DNA of 64,000 bases from Schistosoma haematobium (taxonomy: Eukaryota; Platyhelminthes; Trematoda; Strigeidida; Schistosomatidae). The stretch spans positions 65,468,591 to 65,532,590 of the forward strand of contig NC_067195.1 in the NCBI RefSeq assembly GCF_000699445.3. The letters are read 5' to 3'. Below are positions 47,222 through 59,225 of this stretch, piece by piece. Below the pieces are notes generated by a model. It was not told where the DNA came from. It worked only from the letters and a program-made list of their open reading frames with translations, and made no database searches. How positions within the stretch are numbered: position 1 is the first letter of the stretch; every line of letters begins with the position of its first letter. A program made the position numbers and the translations under genes.

Positions 47222-48016
47222 ATCATTTATAAGTTAATGAAATAGAAGTATCAGTTAAAAATATCGTTTATCAGAGAAGATTATTATTTTATTAATTTAC
47301 TGGATTTAAATATATTTTCTCTATGAATTTTTATTTGATCCTTCTGAGCTTAATCTGTAATTATCTATGATTACAATATTTTCCTCAAAGTTTATAACAA
47401 ATAGGAATTTGTTCGTCATTTCAAAAGTTCCGTAGATTTACACTTCATTAGCAAATGAAGTCAGTGATAAACTTGGGATTCAGAAGGTGATCATTATACC
47501 AGCCTAAGACAAGAAACTTAACATGATAAACAGGCAAGCCTAAATGTATGTTAACGTAACATTCATGATAATTCTGTCAGAATAAGGTATGTAAACATGC
47601 CAGTGACGCTGTATGGGGTAAAGTTTCTTACGGATATGGTTTGACTTAATGAAGGATAAATTTAGTCAAGTAGTGAATAAAACCAAAGTGTTGAAGGGTA
47701 AAATGTACGTTTACTTCCATAGATACACAAATGTTAAATTCTTGCTTTATTATAAAATTATGGACATATCAACTGAACAGTAATAAATTCATTTACGTCT
47801 AAATAATCCAACACCTTTAATACAATAAGCGGTCCGCATAAAATAAACATAAGTGATCGACCAACCTGGCCCATGCTGCATACGTATAATAACCTGGTAT
47901 TAAACTCACACACTGAATTCTTATTTGAATAAATGAATCGAAATTATAAAATAATCAAGAGTACGATTGAAGTTGCGAACCCAGAAAAATAAAATAACAC
48001 TAATTTAATAAGATTA

Positions 48017-48290
48017 GAGATTACTAAGCAGAGATGGATGGTGAGTATCAGTAGAATCCAGGATGTGCGTTTCATCCTATTTGCTACTCGTCGGCTAATT
48101 TAAAAGTCCCAAATAGGACGTAATGGCCATATTGAATTCAACTGCTACCCAGTATCTACCCCTGCTTACAATGTCTGCAAGTTAATAGCAATATCGAGGA
48201 AATCTGTACAGGATCCATGTAGGACAAAACATGACTGATCAATTGCAGTCCTAGACATCAATGAAATGATTCAAACAGTCAATACAAATA
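48017..48290. mobile_element. Sm-alpha-type element, hairpin form, heavily decayed
   Basis: Arms agcagagatggatggtgagt and acccagtatctacccctgct are imperfect inverted copies. The left half has the minus-sense ribozyme 3' part (atccaggatgtgcgtttcat), the right half the plus-sense core remnant (tcccaaataggacgtaatgg). The body runs on in reverse to ~48290. Confidence 0.65.
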
Positions 48291-48849
48291 AACTAACGAT
48301 TACTGACTAAAAGATTAGTCAGAGTATATTTAATAAATTACAGAAATTTTGATCCAAATATGTTCACATCATAGGATTAAGACAACAAAATCTGCATTAA
48401 AAGCTTATTTGAACACTTAAAGCAAATAGTTTAACTGTGCAAAAACTACAAAAACATAGTAACCTGGTTGTTACCATCTACAATGAATAATAAACCAAAC
48501 ACAAATGAATAAGATGCTCATTTTTCATCAAATCGAATTAAGCATCGAATTTATCATATTTATATATGGTTAGATATAAAAATTAAACTGTTCTAAAACA
48601 TGTTATTCAATAGTTGTGATACAAAATGAATTTTCAGATCACCTACAAATATCTTAACACTTTCTTTTTCGATAAGAACTATCTGCTAGTATCTTTTCCA
48701 ATATTCAATGAAATGAAAATTGGTTGTTTCATTTTCATGGATAAGTATATTGTTACGTAATCGACGGATCATATTGATGTTTATTGAACTTTAATTACTT
48801 ATTTAATCATTAAAATGAAGTAAGATTACATCACATTTTGTAAAGGTAT

Positions 48850-48992
48850 AGGGAAATGGAGATAGACATGAGAAAAATGAACAAGAATTGGATGGAACTA
48901 GAAAAGAAGGCCTAAGACAGAGTGGGTTAGAGGATGCTGGTTGACGGCCTATGCTCCATTAGGAGTAACAGGCGTAAGTAATCAAGTAAGTA
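48850..48992 (+). mobile_element. RTE-clade 3' end fragment
   Basis: gaaatggagatagacatgag, then the [12 protein letters not shown] segment with an in-frame stop, ending ggcgtaagtaatcaagtaag. The flanks share atagg, a possible short target duplication. Confidence 0.7.
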
Positions 48993-49639
48993 ATAGGGAT
49001 TCGGATAACCGTACAATAGAAATGTATCAGTTAAAATAATTGTGGTGGGATTTCAATAAAATTATTTTAAAAATAAGATAAAACGTTACTTTCACTGTTC
49101 TTTTAATTTTTAATGCTTATGATAGTGTTATGTAATAATTCTATACATATCACCTGTTCTGTAAATTATTTTGCATGGGATACAAATGATAATGTCATTA
49201 CAAACTATGTAACTATTCATGTTTTCTAACTCAAACGTTCATTAGAATCGTTTATTTCTACTAGAATACTTTCGTACATTTACATTCCTCTAAAGCTGAC
49301 AAAAAGCAAAACATGTAACAAGTTTTTACTATCTTAAGGTTTATTATAATACTACAAGCAAACAATGTTGAAGAATGAATTAAAAACTAGTTCAAACTAA
49401 GTAAAATACCTTGATGTAATCGAACATTTTAAAATGTATGGCAATCGTTAAAAGACTCACGGTTGCAAAATTTATTATCGTAATCTTTTAAACATTCAAT
49501 AATAACCTTTATATCTGACATAAAACTTTAACAGACTCTAATATATACACATTATACAAAGTCCTACTCCCCGAATACCTAGGTGTTTATATTCTGTAAA
49601 GTCTTGCCTAGCCACTCTAATAGCTCCGACTGAAATATG

Positions 49640-49950
49640 TTTCAAAGATGGATAGTGCCCAGCAGTGGAATCCAGGACGCGTGTTTCATTCCATTTGGGA
49701 CTCCTCAGCTGGATGTACCTGCACCTCATAGTTGACGTTCATTCTGGGGCTCGAACTCAGTAGCTACTGAGTCCTGATAGCCACTAATTTGTGCAGTGGG
49801 GTGGAGTTTAAATTCACTTGATATTGTTTTTTGTAATATTCCCATTGATGTTTAAGACTGCGATTGATCAGTCTCTTATTGGCATATGTGCGATTGCAGT
49901 CCTAAGCATCAATGGGAAGATTTAAACAAACAATACCAAGTGAAATACGT
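49640..49950 (-). mobile_element. Sm-alpha-type copy with inverted body
   Basis: The ribozyme on minus (49662-49722) has CTGAGGA, GAAA and GTC, but stem II contains a bulge (GTCC/GGAAT). The tRNA-like segment is shortened between the B and A boxes (ctcgaactcagtagctactg). The body (attcccattgatgtttaaga, 49842) is followed by its own reverse complement (gcatcaatgggaagatttaa, 49906), a second fold-back. Confidence 0.7.
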
Positions 49951-51029
49951 TTTGTTTATAATAAAATGCTACATGTTGCTGCATACTATAACAGTGTTGT
50001 CTACTTTAAATAGAGCAGTTTGAAATCATACTTGTTTTCGTAAAATATATCTCCATAATGAAACGTCTAAAAACGGAATTTCTAACGATCAAACAGTATT
50101 TAACCCGTAAACCTAATATATGTTTTCCTCCAACTAATAATATTTCTGTATGTAAATTCAATCTGCTTAACAGAAATACTAAACAATCAAAAGTGTTTAT
50201 GTCAACGGTAAAATCCTGTTTATTGAATAGCAGTCAAAATTACATCTTCAATTAAAAGCTTTTAATACTGTTCATTTCATTTCGAAAACTAACTTAAATC
50301 AAATACCGTTTTAACAAGCTCCTACTTTATTACGTTTCACAGAACTATTGCATATGTTCCATGAATGAAAATCATTTCTCAAAGCTTGAAATGTATACCA
50401 TCTTGAAGCTGGGGATTATTGAATAACAATCATATAGATCAGTTACTCAACTTCCTATGCTAAACATGGAAAATAAATTAAAATAATACATGTCTGGTTT
50501 TTAATTACGACTGATACATCCACAATGGAAACAATAGTTTCTGAAAAAGTTAAAAATCTTGTTCTGTGGTATTTCAAATTAACAATAACATAAACATCAT
50601 AGCATATCATCTATATATTAGAGCATAATAACTACTTGATCAGAGATATCTTCTGTATGATAAGACTTTAGATCTTATGCTTGATATATGAAAACTGATT
50701 TTTGTCAAAGGATTTGATTAGCGCAAATGATTTTAATAATTCAACAGGAAGCACCACCTTAAAGGTATGATATTAATAACAAATCATTATCAAACCTACT
50801 TATGCAATCATCTTGAAATATTATTTTTGGTGTATGCACCGTTACGTAATGTGTACACGATAACCAAGCACTAAACCAGCCGAAGAAAATCTTATCAATC
50901 GATTCACTTACACTTTTTTACTCTCAAAATGAGGAATATATTCGGCCTGTAAAGTAATTTCAACATGCTTGATTTTTCATGGCGTTTTTGTTTGGAATGT
51001 ATAGAACAAAGAAAATGTTGTAACTTGCG

Positions 51030-51802
51030 GCATTGTCTCCTATTAATATATAACGCAGTGATACTGTAGTAAACGAGAATGCAAGTGAACACAATCGAAT
51101 GTACTTCAACACAAAGTTACAGAACATGTCAGTAAAATCTGGGATCCATACAGTAAATACTTAATCTGCAAAATGTCAGTCAACTGTCTCAAACTTGACT
51201 GTTTCTGTTGCAAATATCAGTCAATCGTCTCAGACTTCATTGTTTCCGCATTATCATACCAATTGATTTCTGTTCCCGTTCTTTCCTCCTCGATCTTCTT
51301 GAGCTTCTGCTGCCAGACATTTTAATCCTGACTATCGTCATATACTACTCATGTCGATATAAGTAGCACACACACAATACTACCAATTAGCGAACAGTGA
51401 CATATTGACCGGATCGATGACACATAAACCCGTATGAGCAGTCTAGAGCCCTTACTGATCTTTCTTCCTGCGTAGCCCTGTCTTTTGAGTCCAGAACACC
51501 AATCTCTGCCTCCGCTATATGAATCATGTATTTCAAACATAATGGGTTTATATACAAACCAAACAGACCAATATCGTACTATATAATAGAAAATAGCATC
51601 TGTACATGATCTAGCTAAAAATGGCTGTGATAGTGGGAGACTGTAATAAATAGTTTTTAAGTCAAAATAACGCTCATATTAGGAAAAATATGGATATACA
51701 TTGTTTAGTTACTTAACAATTATACAATAAAATATATGTATAGTATTAATCTATACGTAGATCCCAACAGTTGCCAAGCATTATTCATGTTGGAATATAA
51801 CA
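51030..51802 (-). mobile_element. Dispersed repeat, probable LTR (long copy)
   Basis: The right part (51375-51802) matches 63115-63593 and 42275-42699 (gagcagtctagagcccttac; ccaaacagacca). The left part (51030-51370) matches 31170-31455 (cttctgctgccagacattt; atataagtagcac). The three copies of the right part all end in ...aaca, i.e. they begin TGTT on minus, as LTRs do. Confidence 0.5.
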
Positions 51803-52911
51803 GAAAATAATCACAGACATTAAGCGGACGTTTGCTGAGTTAAATTCAAGATCTCTCTTTAGGTAAAATTAATATTCATCACTTTAAAAAAATAATTTTA
51901 ACGTGATTTTTCTTTACATTTAATTTTATAATTAGTCAGTTTAATTTTATTAGTGAAGTTTGACTTGTGATACACTGCTTATTCCAATTTGTGTTAGTGG
52001 AATTTTAGTTTGCCTCTTATATGTTTATTTATTATCAACATAGAGTTACCTTCATAATCCATACTTATTCCGTTCAATGTTTCACCGATAATTTAAACTT
52101 TATTCGAGCAATCTAATATGATACAAATATTTCATTCGCTTTCCTTCATCCTATCAATTACCTTCCTTTATAACCATTGGAACAAATCATAACTTTCCAC
52201 AACTTAAAGGAATTCCTGTTGGATAATCTGTGATAGAATTTATATCATTTGTAACACTTATATTATCTATCAAATTTCTTCGGTAAATAATGACCTATAT
52301 TGAGCTATCAATTTAAATAATATAATAGAGATGAATAGAGGAAATAAGAATAAGAAGTAAAAAAACATATGTAAAATTTTCCCATGTGTACAATACAACT
52401 GCTAAAGGAGTGATAACAAACTGTCGCAAATGAAGAGAATGAACAAACAAAATTTCTTTTTGAATATAGCATTACCAATAAGTATGTTTACATTGAATGT
52501 ATCCTCATATAACGGATCAAAACGTAATACACAAATGGTTACTATTCATAATGTTCCTTTTTATTATAATTGATCTTTCTTAAAATCTATAAGCCCATTT
52601 TTTATATAAATCTCTAGCATAACTAACTGAATATTATTTTATTTGGACAAACCTTTCAAAATATTCTTCACTACACAACAAAAACAGTTTTGAAAAATTT
52701 TATCTCAAAGCTTGATCTTAAATTAATAAACTTGGAGTTGGTTTTAAAAAATCAATTCTGCAAAATCCCATCCTAATTTGTTATTATTATTATTATAAAT
52801 TTAGAAAGATCATTAAGATCAAAGCACGTCAAAAACAGAACTGGATCATTCAGATTTTCTTTTTGATTATTAGATAGTATACAAACAGTCTATATGAATG
52901 ACATAGATTAC

Positions 52912-53431
52912 TGTGGAGGCCCGTTATTTAATCATCATTTAGATCGAACCATGTTGTTGAAAGGGCTCTCCATTTTAGTGGCCCGAGATCTGACTCCAAG
53001 GAGATCGTAATGATGACTGCTGTTGAAATATATATGTCACCTATCTTCGTATATAATCATCGACTTTAATCGCGTTAGTCAATAACGGAATTAAATAAGT
53101 CAAATAACGAGATTGGACTTGTGAATACATATATTTTGTATATAGAGCGAATGGAGTAGAAAAAAGAAAAACGACGCAGAGTGGAGATGGATGGTAAGCC
53201 AACTCTCATTTAGCCAAGCGTTAATCAATAATTATAGTTACACAAAAGCAAGTTACAGACATGTGATGAGTAATGGGATAAGAAATGTACACAACACCTA
53301 CGTGCTCATATAAAAACAGTCAAGATTGATAAGCGAACAATGTGAGAATGTGACTCAAGTAGAATGAATAGAATGGGCTGTACGAAAGCTAGAATAAGGT
53401 ATATGGGCTTAACATAATAACTGACACTACA
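52912..53431 (-). mobile_element. Solo LTR with 4-bp target duplication
   Basis: On minus it begins TGTAGTGTC and ends GGGCCTCCACA (TG...CA), 520 bp, flanked by ttac on both sides (52908-52911 and 53432-53435). A 4-6 bp duplication and TG...CA ends fit a Ty3/gypsy-type LTR. No internal region remains. Confidence 0.68.
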
Positions 53432-53749
53432 TTACGTTTTAACTAAAATAATTCCTGATTCAAATAATATATGTCAATTTGAATATGTTGTTCAATAGTT
53501 GGCTTGTTTTCTTAATTTACAGGACATCAAAGTAATGGAAATATCTTCACCTTTGAAAGAAAGATTAAAATAGAACTACGTTCAATTAATGAAATAGTAC
53601 AAAAAAATTACTTTAAAACAATGTGATGTTATGATACTGAATATATTTCTAATAAAAAATGATTTACAATTCATATTCCATTCTATAATCAAATACTTGA
53701 CTAGTTATTTCACGAGAAATTCAACAGCTAATAATAATAAATAATATAT

Positions 53750-53830
53750 TTGTAATATCTCAATGAATAGAAAAATTAGATTTTCTGACGTTTCATGGTT
53801 TAGTGTAAGCCACTTCTTCAGAGAAGTGCC
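53750..53830 (-). repeat. 'Tail' repeat T, copy 5
   Basis: aatatatttgtaatatctca, attagattttctgacgtttc, tgtaagccacttcttcagag. Confidence 0.6.
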
Positions 53831-54295
53831 TAATATAAAGTCGTTATTTCATAATAAAAAACTTATCCGCTGAAACTATGAAAAAACTACCCTATATATA
53901 TATATGCTTGTAATCATGATCATGTATTCATATAAGCACAAGATGTATATAGAGTAAAATAACTTCCAACAAACTATTCTACGTTTTCTCTAAAGTAAAT
54001 TTGTGCAATATAGAATTTTGAAATATTTTCTATTTAAAAAGAGAATAGAAATTCAAACACTGGTTCTTCTAATTCAAAATATACCATTGCATTTTATTAT
54101 TATATACAATTAGCACACATTATTCCACATTCATAGGATACTGTAACAACGCTCTTTAACCAACAGAAACATCATTTAAGTAATTCAATTTTAGTTTAAA
54201 AAATGTTCATTAAATTCAAATACAATAAAATAATAATTAACCTCATAATGATTTTGTTACTTAAAATGTAGAATAATTAATTTACTGTAATATTC

Positions 54296-54745
54296 ACAAA
54301 ACGCCTTTCTGATAATAATAATCATCATATGCACAACAGTGACTGGCTTCAAGTAACACTTTCTGGAGTTCTTGTGAGAAACAGTGATTAGTGAAGCTCA
54401 ACCGACTTTGTTGTGAGATAGTAACTCACTGAAGACAATCGTGGACGGTGGCTCAATTTCGTGGGTTAGTTGAAGTTAGACATTAACACCATTGGATTCA
54501 GGTTCAGTGGTCTAGGGTTTAAGCGTTCGAGTGCGTTGTTACGCTCATATGATGTCGAGACTGATAGGTCCTGAGTTCGAATCTCGTAAGCGAGATCGTG
54601 GATGCGTACTACTGAGGAGTCCCATACTAGGACGTAACGGCCTTTTAGTGCTCCCAGATTTGCCATGGTGGTCTAGCTTCAAGTGACTCATGAACTCAGC
54701 TATTCAATTACTATAATATCCACAAAACCCCTTCCTGATAAAATG
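54296..54745 (+). mobile_element. SINE-B unit with both tails, ~425-bp period
   Basis: The tail sequence cacaaaacgcctttctgat (54298) recurs as cacaaaaccccttcctgat (54722). Between them are the full linker, a head with a ~25-base insertion (gttgttacgctcatatga), and a hammerhead with CTGAGGA but GTAA and TTT replacing GAAA and GTC. Confidence 0.75.
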
Positions 54746-55019
54746 AATTTAATTAAAAGAATACCCTGTAGTAACTTGAAATATAATCAAGTTGTGCAAT
54801 TATTTAGCATAAAATTAAAACCCTGAAAATAACAGCATTGATTTATCGTCCGACATTATGTTTAATAAACTTTACGTCCAAAATGCACGTGAATAAAAGG
54901 TGACTAACAAACAGTCTTTATTTTATAATGTTATTCAGTTATCTCTGTTATCGATGCTACTTACACATATACTACTAGCTATACATACGATTATTTCATT
55001 ATTACATTACTGATAATTA

Positions 55020-55256
55020 TTAACATTGGAAGTATGCAAGTTCTAAAGACTTTAACTCAAATGACATAAATCCGAAAATTAATGAATAAGTATAGCATGA
55101 AAATAATTCTAAACTACCAGGATCGATTTTACCTTCTGTCCATTCTGTTATCGAATTGTAATCATTTGGAAAATTAGTACTATACATTAAGTATGATGAT
55201 AATTCTACCAAACCAATCAAATAAAGGAAAAAAAGCCAAAGACACTTATTTACCAT
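55020..55256 (-). CDS. Possible first exon of a small secreted protein
   Basis: The frame starts MVNKCLWLFFLYLIGLVELS, a good signal-peptide shape (Lys, hydrophobic core, small residues), then SYLMYSTNFPNDYN. A donor-like AAG|GTAAAA occurs after ...ITEWTE. Without a matching downstream exon it could equally be chance in AT-rich DNA. I do not recognise the protein. Confidence 0.25.
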   Translation of the reverse strand: MVNKCLWLFFLYLIGLVELSSYLMYSTNFPNDYNSITEWTEGKIDPGSLELFSCYTYSLIFGFMSFELKSLELAYFQC

Positions 55257-56460
55257 ATTCTTAACGACATAAGTTTTAATAAATTTTCCTTGTTCTTGAT
55301 CTCTTTGAGTTTGTGAGAGAATAAAAACGTGTTTTTTTTCTTACTTAAGAAGACAAATCGAAAGCAATTTGAAAGTGAATAAAGCTTTAAGGATCTTTTC
55401 AATTCGTGTGAAATCCTGTTATATTTGTAAAGTGTAGTGTTGAATAATAACGCTGTTTATCATTTGACATCTAAAAATATTGGAAACTGAATGCCGAAAA
55501 ATATCAAAATAAAACATGAAAAATGACTTTCCAAATTCATTTTATTATTATATAAAGCAATGAGAAGTAGATATATTTTGTTTCCTATCTCTGATTAAAT
55601 ATCGACACAGAAAATGGAAATTTTCTACTCATCTCATTCAGTCTTTAATGTTAGTCAAATTCTGTCCACTAAGTTGAAATGAAACAGCTAAGGTATTATT
55701 CGATGTTGCAGTTGATGTTTTCATATATGATGGTCGAAAGCACTAAACTAGAATCCATTGATCTAAATTTTGTAATATCTAGCTCTCGTCTACGTGGTAT
55801 ATGGCACTCCTAATGAAATGTTCTAGAATTCAGATAGAGACTCTAGAATATTGAAATTATGTATTGGAAAAGCGTCTCTACTTCTAAGAGAACCAGTTAT
55901 TACTATTTTGTAACCTTAATATTTGCATCTAAAAGGAAAAAAGTGGACGAAATATTGTATTAATAAATCGCATTACAACAGACTTTTTCTGACTTTATAT
56001 CTTCCTTCTCGTTAAAATTTAAATTTCTTTAACCCCAAATTCAGGCTTCGAGGAGACGAAATTCTCCACACATCATGAAAAACATTTTAATGAACTGGCA
56101 TTCAAGACATCTGTGTAATATAACACGTTTATGTTAAAAGTTCCTATCATTGAAAATTTCCCTTTTTTAATCGGAAATGATGTATAGAGAATAAAATAGT
56201 TGAAATCATAAGTTTTCCCGAATTCTCATGTCTCAAATACTGAGTTTTTGAATAGGTTAAAGCCTGAATTCATTCATGCGGAAACACAATAATAAACGAC
56301 ATTTATATTATATGAATATAGTACCTTACATTTATTTTATAAACTACAGAAACCAAATCTATTTTATACAAACAGCGTAAGTTACAGTTTGAGGTTTTAC
56401 ATTATTGTGATTATTATTATTATTTACTTAAAGAGGTCACGTTTACCTAGTAAAATTATT

Positions 56461-56650
56461 TTTGGTCTAGTGGTTAAGTGTCCGCGCGCGATTGATAGAT
56501 CTTGAGTTCGAATCTAGCAAGGGGCGGGATCGTGGATGCGCACTACTGAGGAGTCCCACAACAGGACGGAACGGCCGTCCAGTGCTTCAAGGTTTTCCAT
56601 GGTGGTCTATCTTCAATTGACTCATGATCTCAACCATTGAATTATTTTAA
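56461..56650 (+). mobile_element. SINE-B copy
   Basis: It starts inside the A-box region (tttggtctagtggttaagtg). The hammerhead keeps CTGAGGA, GTCC/GGAC and GTC, but GAAA is GGAA and the first stem I pair is A-C. The tail ends at ctcaaccattgaatt. Confidence 0.72.
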
Positions 56651-57889
56651 AATAATAGAAATATGAAATGAGAATTTATAATAAATTATATTAATTTCAA
56701 TGAAAAAAAAGTTACTAGACCCTAGAAAAATTGAATATCCATAATGATATATATTGGTAAAATTTCTTAAATCCTGTCGAAACCACATGTATTGTTAAAT
56801 TTTACTAGTAATCCTTAGAAATTTCAGCTGATCCCGTAAACATAGATGTTGAATATTGTAAACAAAATTATGGGACTAACAGAATAATATGAACACTGAA
56901 GTACGTTAATATACATTTTACTAACGATTTATAAGCTAATCGTTTCTGTTGATGTTTAGGTTTATTAAACAAATGTTACATTGACTAATCATTGTGTAGT
57001 AACCAATATCATGCTGTTTAGGTCATGAATTTGAATATGCTTTGCTAGACAATGTTAATTTTAATGAATCATACGTTACATTAGATTAGATGTTGTTATT
57101 ACATTCTTATATATATAATCTGAACGCTTCACATAACTCAGAGAGCAAATAGTATGCTCATCTGAGTATAAATCTATCTTACAGTTAAATAGATGATTTT
57201 AATTCATTTCACGGTCAAATAACTTCAATAATTAAGCAGCTTATTTGAGTTAGAAATAAGTTTCATGATAGATAAAATATGATTGAATCAAATTTCATTT
57301 CATTTTCTATATATTTTGAGTATAAACACACAAGCTTTACCATATAATACTATGGTTTTAGTCTAGTCTAAGAAGTGTAGACAGTAATACTGCAATATTC
57401 TTAGAAAATAATGAATTGAAACAAACACGACTTACATAGAAGTATAAAATCTAGGATAGAAATCTATGGTGACGTGTATTCAGTGATTTTTGTAAAGACG
57501 AAATAAAAACCGTATTTTCTCTCTAGTTTGTCACACTTTATATGTAACCACATTTTTATTCAATATCTGTTGTTTTTCTGTATTACTTGTTAATAACGAT
57601 GATAATTGTTTCGATGAATAATATACGAGTTTACTACCGCGTGGTTTGAGAATAAAAACCGCTATCTACACCGTATGTTCTTCTGCTTTATTGACCACGG
57701 TTTTTGATTGAAGACTATAATGGTGTTATAACATCCCTTTAGCCCTTCCGACACCACGTTGGAATCCTGGCACGGATTATTATATTATAATACTATTGGA
57801 CGCAATCTTTCTCAATACACCGTTGGTGCAATTACTTGCAGAGGAACCTTCGTTAATCGAGTGAACTTATTTGTGGTTTTGAGTTCCAT

Positions 57890-59225
57890 ATATTTGGTGG
57901 AGTAACATCTGTAGGTAGGTCTGTGTGTGTTGTTCCAATGTTCAGTGGTTTCAGCCTGGTAGGTCGATTAAAGGGTTCTTCCAAGTGCTCTACCTACCTG
58001 TTCCGATGTTCTTGAATCGCAGTGATTGACTTGCCTTGATCGCTCTGGTTTACTATATCTTTTTGTCAGTTTCTTCGTTTTACCATACAGTTGTCTCATA
58101 TTTTCTACTCTTGCAGCTTTTTCCACTGTCATTGCTTGGTCTTCCATACATTTGTAGTTGTCAGATCTTCTGTTCCCCTTTAGTTGTCTGCTTGCTCATC
58201 TGTATTTGCGTTGTTTGTTCCCTTTTTCTGCTCTTCCTCAACTTTAGTCAGTTGCCATATCTTTTTTCTCTTTTGGATCCTATCCAGCATATCGATAGAA
58301 ATCCATTCCGTACGATGATGTGTCTAGGGCTCAAAGCCTTGTGGCATGTTGAGGTTCATTCATTTCATTCCATTTCCAGTTGTTCTACAAAGTGGTTTTT
58401 TCTTCTAGATCTAGTAAGACTTGGAACCCTCTCTTCGTCCAGTGTTTCCATAGTTCCACTTTTATTTTGACAACCACCAGTTGATGAAGCTATATCAGCT
58501 CCTCTCACTTTTCTCACATCGTCCATTGGTCTTCCGAATTTTTTAGTAATGCAAATATGATTGATTTGGTTCTGTGTAGTGTGATCAGGCGAGACCTATA
58601 TAGTCTAGTGTATACGTTTGTGGGGAATATAGTGTCAAGCGTAATCATTGTCGTTGAATGCACATAAGTGTGTAAGTCTTTCACCATTCTCGTTCCTTTC
58701 TCCCAGTTAGTGCATGTTGTCCCATGATATCGTCATGCTTTACACGCTTCTTTTGACAGCATCAGAGCAACTCTTTGAGTGTGCTGATCGTTTTCTTTTC
58801 CACAACCAGAGTACAAGAGTAACTCTCTTGAATCTAATCTTTTCTGTACAACTTGAATCCAATGAGCTTCACTTATTCCGAGCACCGCTAAGTTGTATCT
58901 CCTCGTTTCCACGGCTATTTGACTGGTCCTTCAAGTCTCATGCATTGTGCTGACACTATGCTTATGAGAATTGTTGCTCTGGGTATTGGAATGAACATCG
59001 AATACGTTGCCCCTTCGAATTACGACTTCCACCGTGAAACGTCATTATTCTTCTAAATGAAGATCCTTCAGCTCTCAAAGCAGTGTTTAAATGGCTGAAA
59101 CTATTTATTCTCGTTAGCGTATTTTAGCAAGGTTGTTTTCTACGGGATGAGATTGACAATTCCATGCCAAACTCTCCTCCTTTATTCAGTCTCGGGACCA
59201 GCAGGAACCTTAGAAGGGCTAAAAG
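57890..59225 (-). mobile_element. RTE-clade retrotransposon, 5' leader and endonuclease region, decayed
   Basis: Reading minus from 59225: a leader (gtcatcccgtag type), then RTSQIAVETRRYNLAVLGI and SEA, the start of the AP-like endonuclease; ENGERLTHLCAFN; HTTQNQINHICITKKFG; DVRKVRGADIAS; and then a linker region (EWISIDMLDRIQKRK, EKAARVENMRQLYGKTKKL). The catalytic C-terminal SDH motif expected after GADIAS is altered (STGG). Stops and frameshifts are many. The reverse transcriptase part is missing. The large plus-strand frame at 58036-58470 is a shadow of this. Confidence 0.75.

Larger units (their letters stand above)
54746..57889. other. Mostly unassigned
   Basis: Holds the weak secreted-exon candidate and one SINE-B copy. 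At 57600-57780 a less AT-rich block (tcaataaagcagaagaacat on minus) may be another LTR fragment. No gene is supported. Confidence 0.4.

Noticed and set aside
58036..58470. 144-codon hydrophobic frame on plus
   Set aside because: It is the reverse strand of the RTE linker region (EKAARVENMRQLYGKTKKL on minus); the hydrophobic look comes from complementing Lys/Glu-rich codons.
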